Assembly (NCBI GenBank): GCA_023213195.1
Contig: CP096135.1
Coordinates: forward strand, 3,282,842-3,346,841
Direction of reading: 5' to 3'
Length of the DNA: 64,000 nucleotides
DNA from: Sphingobacteriales bacterium JAD_PAG50586_3
GTDB taxonomy: Bacteria; Bacteroidota; Bacteroidia; CAMBQF01
The translations under genes were made by a program, and so were the position numbers. Each line of letters begins with the position of its first letter. The stretch's first letter is position 1. The notes below the pieces were generated by a model. That model did not search any database, was not told where the DNA came from, and was given only the letters and a program-made list of their open reading frames with translations. This document shows, piece by piece, positions 54,531-62,265 of this stretch.

Positions 54531-55211
54531 ATGCGCTACCTGACACCCCTAACCGTATTATTTTTTGTTTTACTAACCGTTGAAATAATAGGCGACTCGC
54601 TTGGCTACGATATAGTAGGCTGGGTTTGTAAACCTTTTTTAATGCCGGTATTAATGGTATTGTTTTTTACCAATAATAAGGGCAACAACCGTGCTGAGCG
54701 TATACTATTTCCGCTAGCCTTGCTGTTTTCTTTAGCGGGAGATGTGTTACTTATGTTCCATAAAGACAACCTGTTTGTATTTGGCTTGGCTTCATTTTTA
54801 GTTGCCCATATATTTTTTATAGCCAGTTTTTGGAGCCGTATTAAAGGCCGCAACATAGCCATTGGCACTTACTTACTATCGCTACTACCCTTTGTAGTGT
54901 TTGTTGGTGGCTTTTTATCTGTGCTAATTCCCAGCCTGCAAGCTAAAGAAGTTACACAACCATTAGTAGTGCCGGTTTCGGTTTATGCGTGTGTTATTGG
55001 CATTATGGGCTTTAGCGCCCTTATGCGCCGCGCGGGAGTGTCAACCCAAGGATTTAACCTGGTATTTGTTGGCGCGTTATTCTTTATTATTTCAGATTCG
55101 TGCATTGCGCTAAACCACTTTATTATGCCTATACCCCAACCTACGCTGTTAATAATGGCTACTTATGGCATAGCGCAGTACCTTATAACAGTAGGCACAG
55201 CAAAGCAATAA
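54531..55211 (+). CDS. YhhN-family (lysoplasmalogenase-like) membrane protein
   Basis: This 226-residue protein has about eight membrane helices and the YhhN/TMEM86 family motifs: VCKPFLMPVLMVLF, FPLALLFSLAGDVLLM (conserved Asp) and FFIISDSCIALNHF (conserved Asp/Ser). In animals and some bacteria the family cleaves the vinyl-ether bond of lysoplasmalogens. Whether this organism has such lipids is unknown, so the activity is inferred. I prefer ATG 54531 to the TTG six bases upstream, which lies inside the promoter box. Confidence 0.85.
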   Translation: MRYLTPLTVLFFVLLTVEIIGDSLGYDIVGWVCKPFLMPVLMVLFFTNNKGNNRAERILFPLALLFSLAGDVLLMFHKDNLFVFGLASFLVAHIFFIASFWSRIKGRNIAIGTYLLSLLPFVVFVGGFLSVLIPSLQAKEVTQPLVVPVSVYACVIGIMGFSALMRRAGVSTQGFNLVFVGALFFIISDSCIALNHFIMPIPQPTLLIMATYGIAQYLITVGTAKQ

Positions 55212-55217
55212 AATACC

Positions 55218-55246
55218 AAGGCCCCGGCAATAATGCCGGGGCCTTT
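55218..55246 (+). terminator. rho-independent terminator
   Basis: AAGGCCCCGGCA-ATAA-TGCCGGGGCCTTT, twelve pairs, just after the YhhN-like gene. Confidence 0.85.
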
Positions 55247-55275
55247 GATAGTACTCGTATTAAGCAGAAATAGTA

Positions 55276-55347
55276 TTAACGTTTTACAATACGTTGGGTA
55301 GTTACATTGTCTATAGAAACAAAGTAAACGCCGGGACTTATACCTTT
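55276..55347 (-). pseudogene. remnant of a T9SS type A sorting domain
   Basis: On the minus strand this reads KGISPGVYFVSIDNVTTQ then RIVKR and stop, the last 23 residues of a type A sorting domain (compare LDAGIYFVRIAAGNINQ at 41180). No frame continues upstream, so it is the stump of a deleted gene. Confidence 0.6.
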
Positions 55348-55580
55348 AAAAGTTTATAATCAATTGCAGCCTATGCTGCCATGTATATCCAACCCACCTA
55401 AATTTATTATTGTTTGAAAAAAATGTGGCGATATAAAACCCAAAACTTTAATAGGCTGAAAGAGAGGTCATAGTAAATTACAAACATTTAGTATTGATAA
55501 TATTCAACTATTAAATGAACAAAATCAGGATTAGATTGTCTCCTTATCTCCAAATGAGAGGTTTGGTATTTATGGAGTTT

Positions 55581-55623
55581 AAAGAAAAAGGGCTCTCGTA
55601 TTTATACGAGAGCCCTTTTCTTT
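55581..55623. terminator. symmetric terminator
   Basis: AAAGAAAAAGGGCTCTCGTA-TTTA-TACGAGAGCCCTTTTCTTT, a nearly perfect long stem with A/T tails on both strands. It lies 26 bases past the stop of the small exported protein (minus strand). Confidence 0.85.
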
Positions 55624-55648
55624 ATATAAAACTTATTTATGCCTTTAA

Positions 55649-55879
55649 TTATTCTTTTGGTGGCATACCGTCTTTGTTTTTACGGGTTGAATCACTAATC
55701 CATGGGTTCTTCAAAGTATCAGTGCGTGCGGGATTTTTATCCATTGGCATATTGTTAATGCGCGTTGTATCAGCCTGGTTTTTCTTTACCGGCTCTGTTT
55801 TGTTGGGTTTGGTTGGCTGCTGCGCGTTTGCATTAAGTGCAAACAGGGCCGCAATTGCCGTAATGATGATTGTTTTCAT
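55649..55879 (-). CDS. small exported protein, unknown
   Basis: A 76-residue protein from ATG 55879: a clear signal peptide (TIIITAIAALFALNANAQ) and a short hydrophilic mature part rich in Pro, Lys, Asn and Asp (QPTKPNKTEPVKKNQADTT; NPWISDSTRKNKDG). It is likely periplasmic and unstructured. No family recognised. It has its own terminator. Confidence 0.65.
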   Translation of the reverse strand: MKTIIITAIAALFALNANAQQPTKPNKTEPVKKNQADTTRINNMPMDKNPARTDTLKNPWISDSTRKNKDGMPPKE

Positions 55880-55971
55880 AGTCTTGGGGATGTTTGTATG
55901 TAGGTATAATCCCCAAAAACACAAAAATGTTTTTACCCTAATAATAACCTATTGATGTTGTAACAGATAAA

Positions 55972-56835
55972 TTACTTTAGAAGAAAGCCTTTAATGGCTT
56001 TCAGCACCTCAGCGGGGCTTTCTACCTGCGGGTAATGGCCTGTAGTTGGTAGTTCAACAATATTGGGGTTTTTAACCATAGAGCGGTAACCATCAGCCAG
56101 GTGCTTTCCTGATACAGGGTCTAAAGAACCATTAATCAATAATACCGGCATAGGTGGGTTTATTGTAGCACCTACCCAACTATCCCTGTTAGCTTTACGG
56201 TCTGCAATGTAATGCAGCAGCTTGTGAATGATAACCTTGCCATTGTTGTATTGGATAAGTTGCCAAAAGTCATCCATTTCAGCATCTGATGGTCTTTTAT
56301 CAGGAGCAAATACCTGCCCGAATGATTTGGCAAACCTCTTCTTAGTAAACAGCTTGCCTATTAAAGGCCCCAGCGGACTTAGCAATAGCTTTTGCATAAG
56401 CACCGGGCGGTGCAATTCAGGAAATAAGCCACCGTTTAACAAGCAAACCGAAAGAATTGTATAATTTTTAGCACGGTTAGCTTTTTGGCGTGCCATAAAC
56501 TCTTGTGCAACAGAAACGGCATAATCGTGCGCTATCAAATGGAATTTTTGTACCCCTATTTCCATTAATAAATCAGTAACTATATTGGCTTGATCAATAA
56601 TAGAATAAGGGTATTTTACCGGCTTATCAGAAAAGCCAAAGCCTAAAAAATCTAATGCAATAAGTTTATAGTTGGCTTTTAAACCGTCCCAAATGTGTTT
56701 CCAATCGTAGCTTGCCGTAGGGTAGCCGTGCAGAAACACAATAGCCTCTCCGGCACCTTCTTCAATATAAAAAACCTTGTTACCGTTGTGGTTATAGTAC
56801 TTTCCGGCTTGTTGCCAACTGGTAAGCGTGTGCAT
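55972..56835 (-). CDS. alpha/beta hydrolase with Asp nucleophile
   Basis: This intact 287-residue protein has the oxyanion motif FLHGYPTASYDW, the nucleophile elbow IAHDYAVS with Asp104 instead of Ser, the acid in LLINGSLDPVSG and the base in PTTGHYPQVESP. An Asp at the elbow is typical of epoxide hydrolases, haloalkane dehalogenases and MEST-like proteins rather than esterases. MEST-like is my best guess from HDY, but the substrate is unknown. There is no signal peptide. It is monocistronic. Confidence 0.85.
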   Translation of the reverse strand: MHTLTSWQQAGKYYNHNGNKVFYIEEGAGEAIVFLHGYPTASYDWKHIWDGLKANYKLIALDFLGFGFSDKPVKYPYSIIDQANIVTDLLMEIGVQKFHLIAHDYAVSVAQEFMARQKANRAKNYTILSVCLLNGGLFPELHRPVLMQKLLLSPLGPLIGKLFTKKRFAKSFGQVFAPDKRPSDAEMDDFWQLIQYNNGKVIIHKLLHYIADRKANRDSWVGATINPPMPVLLINGSLDPVSGKHLADGYRSMVKNPNIVELPTTGHYPQVESPAEVLKAIKGFLLK

Positions 56836-56915
56836 ATTGATGTTTTATTAATCTAAAATAGACTTAATAGCTGTAAATATGCGTTTTATCATTTCGTTTT
56901 TAAACCTAATTAGTT

Positions 56916-56923
56916 TAAATTTG
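56916..56923 (+). promoter_or_regulatory. -7 promoter box of mbnP-like gene
   Basis: TAAATTTG, 24 bases before the ATG at 56948. It supports that start over the in-frame ATG at 56879. Confidence 0.55.
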
Positions 56924-56947
56924 TCTGTATACAGATATAAAAATTTA

Positions 56948-57712
56948 ATGAAAGTAGTTAAGGGTTTAGTACTAGCATTTATTGCGGCCGCTCTTTTTCA
57001 ATCGTGCGGTAATGAGCCGCCTCCTGAGCCGGAAGGTGGAACGTTAACTGTAAATTTTAACCCTACAGCCAATGGGCAGCCCTTTGTTTTGGGCAATGGC
57101 TTCACAAGTGCCAAAGGGCTTCCATACGAGTTTTCATTGTTTAAATTTTATATATCAAACCTGCGGTTATATGGCACATCAGAACCTGATACGATACTAG
57201 ATGCTGACCTTATTAACTTTAGCAACGACCAAGCCATAAGGCATACATCGTTTTCTGTTAAAGTACAGCCGGGTACGTATTCAGGCTTCAGCTTTGGCGT
57301 AGGCTTAGATTCTATTCAAAACCGTTTAGACCCTACCACATTCCCCAGCACATCGCCGTACAGCGCATCGGCAGGTACGCATTGGGGTATGTTTTTTATG
57401 TATCGTTTTGTAATGATTGAAGGTGCCATAGACACATCAGAAAACGGCCTTACCGATTATGAATTGCCTATAATTATGCACACAGGGTTTGATTCTCTTT
57501 ATATTACTAAAGAATTTGCAGCGCACCCTTTTGAGGTGAAAGAGGGCGAAAACACAACCATAAACATCAATTTTGATTTTAACAGGTTATTTTATGGCGG
57601 TAATGATACATTAGACCTGCTTACCAACCATATAACCCATACCAGCGATAATTACCCATTAGCTGCCAAAATAACCCGGAACTTTAAAAACGCATTGCAA
57701 GTTGGCAACTAA
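56948..57712 (+). CDS. MbnP-family copper-binding lipoprotein
   Basis: This 254-residue protein has a lipoprotein signal (GLVLAFIAAALFQSCGNEP) and the MbnP-family pattern: LPYEFSLFKFYISNLRL, YSGFSFGVGLDSIQN, THWGMFFMYRFVMIEG (with the conserved Trp), LPIIMHTGFDSLY and NTTININFDFNRLF. In methanotrophs the MbnH enzyme oxidises a Trp of MbnP to kynurenine, which creates a copper site. The next gene here is the MbnH-like enzyme, overlapping by about 11 bases if its TTG start is right, so the pair should work together in the periplasm. Intact. Confidence 0.85.
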   Translation: MKVVKGLVLAFIAAALFQSCGNEPPPEPEGGTLTVNFNPTANGQPFVLGNGFTSAKGLPYEFSLFKFYISNLRLYGTSEPDTILDADLINFSNDQAIRHTSFSVKVQPGTYSGFSFGVGLDSIQNRLDPTTFPSTSPYSASAGTHWGMFFMYRFVMIEGAIDTSENGLTDYELPIIMHTGFDSLYITKEFAAHPFEVKEGENTTININFDFNRLFYGGNDTLDLLTNHITHTSDNYPLAAKITRNFKNALQVGN

Positions 57713-58813
57713 CCGGTTTAAAATAATAACAATTAGTGCAATGGCCTTTATTATTGGCGGGGCCATGCTAAACGGGTGCGGCAAAGAACCTGACAATTTT
57801 GAGCCGACGCCCTATACATTGGATATACCCGAAGGGCTGCCCCTATGGACCAGCCTGCCGATAATAAACTAACCATAGAAGGTATTGCACTTGGGCGTAG
57901 GTTGTTTTACGATAAAATACTATCGGGCAACCAAACACAGTCGTGCGCATCGTGCCACAAGCAGGAATTAGCTTTTACTGATGGATTACGGTTTAGTACC
58001 GGTATAGATAATATTGCGGGCAACCGTAACTCAATGTCGCTTGTAAACCTAGGCTATAACAGGGATTTATTTTGGAATGGAAGGGCTAAAACATTAGAAA
58101 AACAAGCCTTGGAGCCTGTGCCTAACCCAATAGAAATGCACCTTAGCTGGCCCGATGCCGTTGCACGCCTGCAAGCTGATGGAAGCTACCCTGGTTTATT
58201 TAAAAAAGCATTTGGTACCGAGACTATAGACTCTATTTTAGTAGCCAAAGCCCTTAGCCAGTTTATGCGCACCATAGTTAGCGGCAACAGCAAATTCCAT
58301 AAATACCTGCGCAACGAGGTGCAGTTTACCCAAGCGGAAATAAACGGTTATTTGCTATTTAGGAATGAACTAAAAGGCGACTGCCAGCATTGCCACGAAC
58401 TAGGCAGCAAGCTGCTTACCGATAACCACTTTTTAGATATTACCCAACGTTTCCATAACAATGGGTTAGATAGTATTTACCCAACGTATTTAGGACTGGC
58501 CGAAGTTACCCAAGACCCTAACGATAACGGCAAGTTTAAATCGCCTACGCTGATTAATATTGCGCTGACCGCACCTTATATGCACGATGGGCGTTTTAAC
58601 ACACTACAAGAGGTTATAGAGCATTACGACCATGGTGTTAAGGTATCGCCTACGCTGGATTTCTTTATGACGAAGAACTATCCTGATTTACAAGCCGGCG
58701 ACCGTCGCGAATTGGGACTAACCCCACAGGAAAAAGCTGACTTACTGGCCTTTTTGCTTACGCTGACAGATTCTACTGTTATAACCAACCCGGCTTTTTC
58801 AAGCCCCTTTTAA
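57702..58813 (+). CDS. MbnH/cytochrome c peroxidase-family dihaem protein (one frameshift here)
   Basis: The protein has two haem sites (SCASCHKQE and DCQHCHELG) and family blocks EGIALGRRLFYDKILSGN, RNSMSLVNLGYNRDLFWNGRA, FKSPTLINIALTAPYMHDGRF and LQEVIEHYDHGV. It belongs to the dihaem peroxidase/MauG/MbnH group. Next to an MbnP gene it should be the enzyme that modifies MbnP. The start is uncertain: TTG 57702 gives a lipoprotein leader (RFKIITISAMAFIIGG...LNGC), and ATG 57741 gives a shorter one. The frame breaks at C4 57840-57843 (one short; repair gives LPPMDQPADNK). Its stop overlaps the convergent gene's stop by four bases. Confidence 0.85.
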
Positions 58814-61740
58814 TTCCCCTCGTACTTTTTCAATAAGTTGAAGTATTCATCTTTAGTCAACTCATGGTTTGGCCTTCCATCGCCATAGATAATATAGCCA
58901 TAGTATTTAAGGTTTTCATCGTAACCGTATAGAGCAGCAGTATACAACACTATCCGTGTTCCGGTAGTATTGTTCTCAAAGTCTTTCTTCATTTTCTCCA
59001 TAGCTTCAAAGCGTGCCTTTTCAATGGCTTCTTTCTTCAGCTTCTCTTCTAGTTCTTTCTTGGCTTTTTCTTCGGCCTCTTTCTTCAATTTCTCCTCTGC
59101 CTCAAACTTGGCTTTGTCTTCTGCCTCTTTTTTCAGCTTCTCTTCCAGTTCTTTCTTAGCTTTTTCTTCGGCCTCTTTCTTCAATTTCTCCTCTGCCTCA
59201 AACTTGGCTTTGTCTTCTGCCTCTTTTTTCAGCTTCTCTTCCAGTTCTTTCTTGGCCTTCTCTTCAGCCTCTTTCTTCAATTTCTCCTCCGCTTCGAACT
59301 TAGCTTTGTCTTCGGCTTCTTTTTTCAGCTTCTCTTCTAACTCTTTCTTAGCTTTTTCCTCAGCCTCTTTCTTCAATTTCTCCTCCGCTTCGAACTTAGC
59401 TTTATCCTCCGCCTCTTTCTTCAATTTTTCTTCAGCTTCGAACTTAGCTTTATCCTCAGCTTCTTTCTTAAGCTTCTCTTCCAGTTCCTTCTTAGCTTTT
59501 TCCTCCGCCTCTTTCTTCAATTTCTCCTCTGCCTCGAACTTGGCTTTGTCTTCGGCCTCTTTTTTCAGCTTTTCTTCTAATTCCTTTTTAGCCTTCTCTT
59601 CGGCCTCTTTTTTCAATTTCTCCTCAGCCTCAAACTTGGCTTTGTCTTCGACTTCTTTCTTCAACTTCTCCTCGGCCTCAAACTTGGCTTTATCTTCTGC
59701 CTCTTTCTTCAATTTTTCTTCAGCTTCGAGCTTAGCTTTATCCTCAGCTTCTTTCTTAAGCTTCTCTTCCAGCTCTTTCTTAGCCTTCTCTTCGGCTTCT
59801 TTCTTCAATTTCTCCTCTGCCTCAAACTTAGCTTTGTCTTCGGCTTCCTTCTTCAGCTTCTCTTCCAGCTCTTTTTTAGCTTTTTCCTCGGCCTCTTTCT
59901 TCAATTTCTCCTCTGCCTCAAACTTGGCTTTGTCTTCCGCTTCTTTTTTCAGCTTCTCTTCCAGTTCAAATTTGGCTTTGTCTTCTGCCTCTTTCTTCAA
60001 TTTTTCTTCAGCTTCGAACTTAGCTTTATCCTCAGCTTCTTTCTTAAGCTTCTCTTCTAGCTCTTTCTTAGCCTTCTCTTCGGCTTCTTTCTTCAATTTT
60101 TCTTCGGCCTCGAACTTAGCTTTGTCCTCGGCTTCTTTTTTCAGCTTCTCTTCTAACTCTTTCTTAGCTTTTTCCTCAGCCTCTTTCTTCAATTTCTCCT
60201 CGGCCTCAAACTTGGCTTTGTCTTCCGCTTCTTTTTTCAGCTTTTCTTCCAGCTCTTTTTTAGCTTTTTCCTCGGCCTCTTTCTTCAATTTCTCCTCTGC
60301 CTCAAACTTGGCTTTGTCTTCGGCCTCTTTTTTCAGCTTCTCTTCTAACTCTTTCTTAGCTTTTTCCTCGGCTTCTTTTTTAAGCTTCTCCTCCAGTTCT
60401 TTCTTGGCTTTTTCTTCGGCCTCTTTTTTCAACTTCTCCTCTGCCTCAAACTTGGCTTTGTCTTCGGCCTCTTTTTTCAGCTTTTCTTCTAACTCTTTCT
60501 TAGCTTTTTCCTCGGCTTCTTTTTTAAGCTTCTCCTCCAGTTCTTTCTTGGCTTTTTCTTCGGCCTCTTTTTTCAACTTCTCCTCTGCCTCAAACTTGGC
60601 TTTGTCTTCGGCCTCTTTTTTCAGCTTCTCTTCTAACTCTTTCTTAGCTTTTTCCTCGGCCTCTTTTTTCAGCTTCTCTTCTAACTCTTTCTTAGCTTTT
60701 TCCTCGGCCTCTTTCTTCAATTTCTCCTCGGCTTCGAACTTAGCTTTGTCTTCGGCTTCCTTCTTCAGCTTCTCTTCTAACTCTTTCTTGGCTTTTTCCT
60801 CGGCTTCCTTCTTCAATTTCTCCTCGGCTTCTTTTTTCAACTTCTCCTCTGCTTCGAACTTAGCTTTGTCTTCGGCTTCTTTTTTCAGCTTTTCTTCCAG
60901 TTCTTTCTTAGCCTTCTCCTCCGCTTCTTTCTTCAGCTTTTCTTCCAGTTCTTTCTTAGCCTTCTCCTCGGCCTCTTTTTTCAGCTTCTCTTCCAACTCT
61001 TTCTTAGCTTTTTCCTCCGCTTCTTTCTTCAGTTTCTCCTCGGCCTCAAACTTGGCTTTGTCTTCGGCTTCTTTTTTCAGCTTTTCTTCCAGTTCTTTCT
61101 TAGCCTTCTCCTCCGCTTCTTTCTTCAGTTTTTCTTCCAGCTCTTTTTTAGCTTTTTCCTCAGCATCCCTTTTCACCTTGTCGCCATTCTCGGCACGCTT
61201 GGTTACAATCTCAGCCTTAAAGTCTTTTATCTCGGTTTTAGATTCCTTCCTTATGCCCTCGTCAAAGTCGAAGCCATTAACCTCGTCAGAGTATTTTATC
61301 TTCTCTACCGGGTGTGTAAGGTTCTTATTGAAGCCTTCGGCCCCCTCAAATATGCTTACGTTTAACTCGTAGGGTACAAAGCCTTCTTTTATCCTGTCTT
61401 TAGATACGGTAGTGTTAATCATAACGCGCTGCGTTATAAAACCGGCTTTGGTTATAATAAGTGTGTATTCCGACTGATATTCAAGAGTAACATCAAACTT
61501 GCCATTGGCTGATGGTTTTACCTCTTTGCCGCCTTTTCCGTTTTTTTGAATGGTAATGGTAACCCCTTCTGTAGTACCTTTGTCTAGGGAAATGATACCA
61601 CTCACCTCAAGTCCCTCATCCTGGGCCTTAAGCGTTACAGCAATTAAAAGCAGCGCTAGAGTAAGCGCGTATGTTATAAAGCGTATCAGTGGTTCAAAAT
61701 ACGGTTGGTATAAAACAACCTTTATACCCCAATATAACAA
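58810..61740 (-). CDS. exported protein with a giant charged helical repeat domain
   Basis: A 976-residue protein: a signal peptide (FITYALTLALLLIAVTLKAQ, ending near residue 40), a carboxypeptidase-regulatory/transthyretin-like domain (residues 45-125; SGIISLDKGTTEGVTITIQK), a linker, 91 octads of the type [AL]E[ED]K[LA]K[KF]E at residues 193-920, and a 56-residue C-terminal domain (RIVLYTAALYGYDENLKYYG). Octads follow a 32-residue super-repeat. The period of 8 and opposite charges at every i to i+4 position suggest a single alpha-helix rod rather than a heptad coiled coil. The start is uncertain, because an N-region of 20 residues precedes the signal. Copy number may be affected by assembly. 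Confidence 0.85.
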   Translation of the reverse strand: MLYWGIKVVLYQPYFEPLIRFITYALTLALLLIAVTLKAQDEGLEVSGIISLDKGTTEGVTITIQKNGKGGKEVKPSANGKFDVTLEYQSEYTLIITKAGFITQRVMINTTVSKDRIKEGFVPYELNVSIFEGAEGFNKNLTHPVEKIKYSDEVNGFDFDEGIRKESKTEIKDFKAEIVTKRAENGDKVKRDAEEKAKKELEEKLKKEAEEKAKKELEEKLKKEAEDKAKFEAEEKLKKEAEEKAKKELEEKLKKEAEEKAKKELEEKLKKEAEEKAKKELEEKLKKEAEDKAKFEAEEKLKKEAEEKLKKEAEEKAKKELEEKLKKEAEDKAKFEAEEKLKKEAEEKAKKELEEKLKKEAEEKAKKELEEKLKKEAEDKAKFEAEEKLKKEAEEKAKKELEEKLKKEAEEKAKKELEEKLKKEAEDKAKFEAEEKLKKEAEEKAKKELEEKLKKEAEEKAKKELEEKLKKEAEDKAKFEAEEKLKKEAEEKAKKELEEKLKKEAEDKAKFEAEEKLKKEAEEKAKKELEEKLKKEAEDKAKFEAEEKLKKEAEEKAKKELEEKLKKEAEDKAKFEAEEKLKKEAEDKAKFELEEKLKKEAEDKAKFEAEEKLKKEAEEKAKKELEEKLKKEAEDKAKFEAEEKLKKEAEEKAKKELEEKLKKEAEDKAKLEAEEKLKKEAEDKAKFEAEEKLKKEVEDKAKFEAEEKLKKEAEEKAKKELEEKLKKEAEDKAKFEAEEKLKKEAEEKAKKELEEKLKKEAEDKAKFEAEEKLKKEAEDKAKFEAEEKLKKEAEEKAKKELEEKLKKEAEDKAKFEAEEKLKKEAEEKAKKELEEKLKKEAEDKAKFEAEEKLKKEAEEKAKKELEEKLKKEAEDKAKFEAEEKLKKEAEEKAKKELEEKLKKEAIEKARFEAMEKMKKDFENNTTGTRIVLYTAALYGYDENLKYYGYIIYGDGRPNHELTKDEYFNLLKKYEGN
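58981..61164 (-). repeat. 24-bp tandem repeat array (about 91 units)
   Basis: The DNA of the octad region. Units vary at synonymous positions, so most of the variation is silent while the protein motif stays fixed. A 96-bp higher-order period is visible. Confidence 0.85.
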
Positions 61741-61806
61741 ACAAGTTGCGCAATTAGATGTAAACTTGGCATACTGTGTAAGAAAGAACGATAAATTGTA
61801 TTAATT

Positions 61807-62150
61807 ATGAGCGCATTAGGAAACATTATTTCATGCAAATGCCCAAACTGTGGCGATGCATACGTTTTTACCAATCAAAACCCCTATAACCTTTGGCACC
61901 TTGCCGATATGCACCAAAACTGCCCTAAGTGTGGAAAAAGCTTTAGTAAAGAACCCGGCTTTTATTTTGGCGCTATGTATGTTAGCTACGGCCTTACATC
62001 GGGTATTGTTATAGTTTTTTCGCAGTGTTTGGCTGGGGTTTTGACCTTGCTACATTGCCACTTATTGGCATTATTACAGCTGTTATTTTAGCCACCTTCC
62101 CGTTAATCTTCCGTTGGTCGCGGATGATTTGGCTGAGTTGGTTTATATAG
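61807..62150 (+). CDS. DUF983 family membrane protein (one frameshift here)
   Basis: About 114 residues: an N-terminal zinc-ribbon-like part (CKCPNCGDAYVF; HQNCPKCGKSF), the family motif EPGFYFGAMYVSYG, and two membrane helices. The frame breaks at T6 62015-62020 (one base short). Repair gives IVIVFFAVFGWGFDLATLPLIG and ends RMIWLSWFI at 62150. The family is widespread in Bacteroidota and Proteobacteria, sometimes near cytochrome oxidase genes. Its function is not settled. Confidence 0.87.
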
Positions 62151-62183
62151 CCACGAAGTGGTGTGTGGCTAAGTGGCTCAGCA

Positions 62184-62212
62184 AAAAGGCTGATACTACG
62201 TATCAGCCTTTA
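62184..62212. terminator. terminator between convergent genes
   Basis: AAAGGCTGATAC-TAC-GTATCAGCCTTT, 12 perfect pairs with A/T on both sides. It can serve both DUF983 and the gene ending at 62266. Confidence 0.8.
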
Positions 62213-62265
62213 ATAAATATTATTTATGCGATGGATATAAACTTATCCACTCGGCACTCAAACCA

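Larger units (their letters stand above)
55212..55648. other. gene-poor stretch with a gene remnant and two terminators
   Basis: Holds a terminator at 55218, a T9SS sorting-domain remnant at 55276-55347 and a strong symmetric hairpin at 55581. Nothing else was seen between 55350 and 55580. Confidence 0.6.

Noticed and set aside
58970-61372. An 800-codon Ser/Phe/Ala-rich plus-strand frame
   Set aside because: It is the antisense of the octad repeat array. The AEEKLKKE codons leave no stops in that antisense frame. The minus-strand frame has a signal peptide and ordinary end domains.
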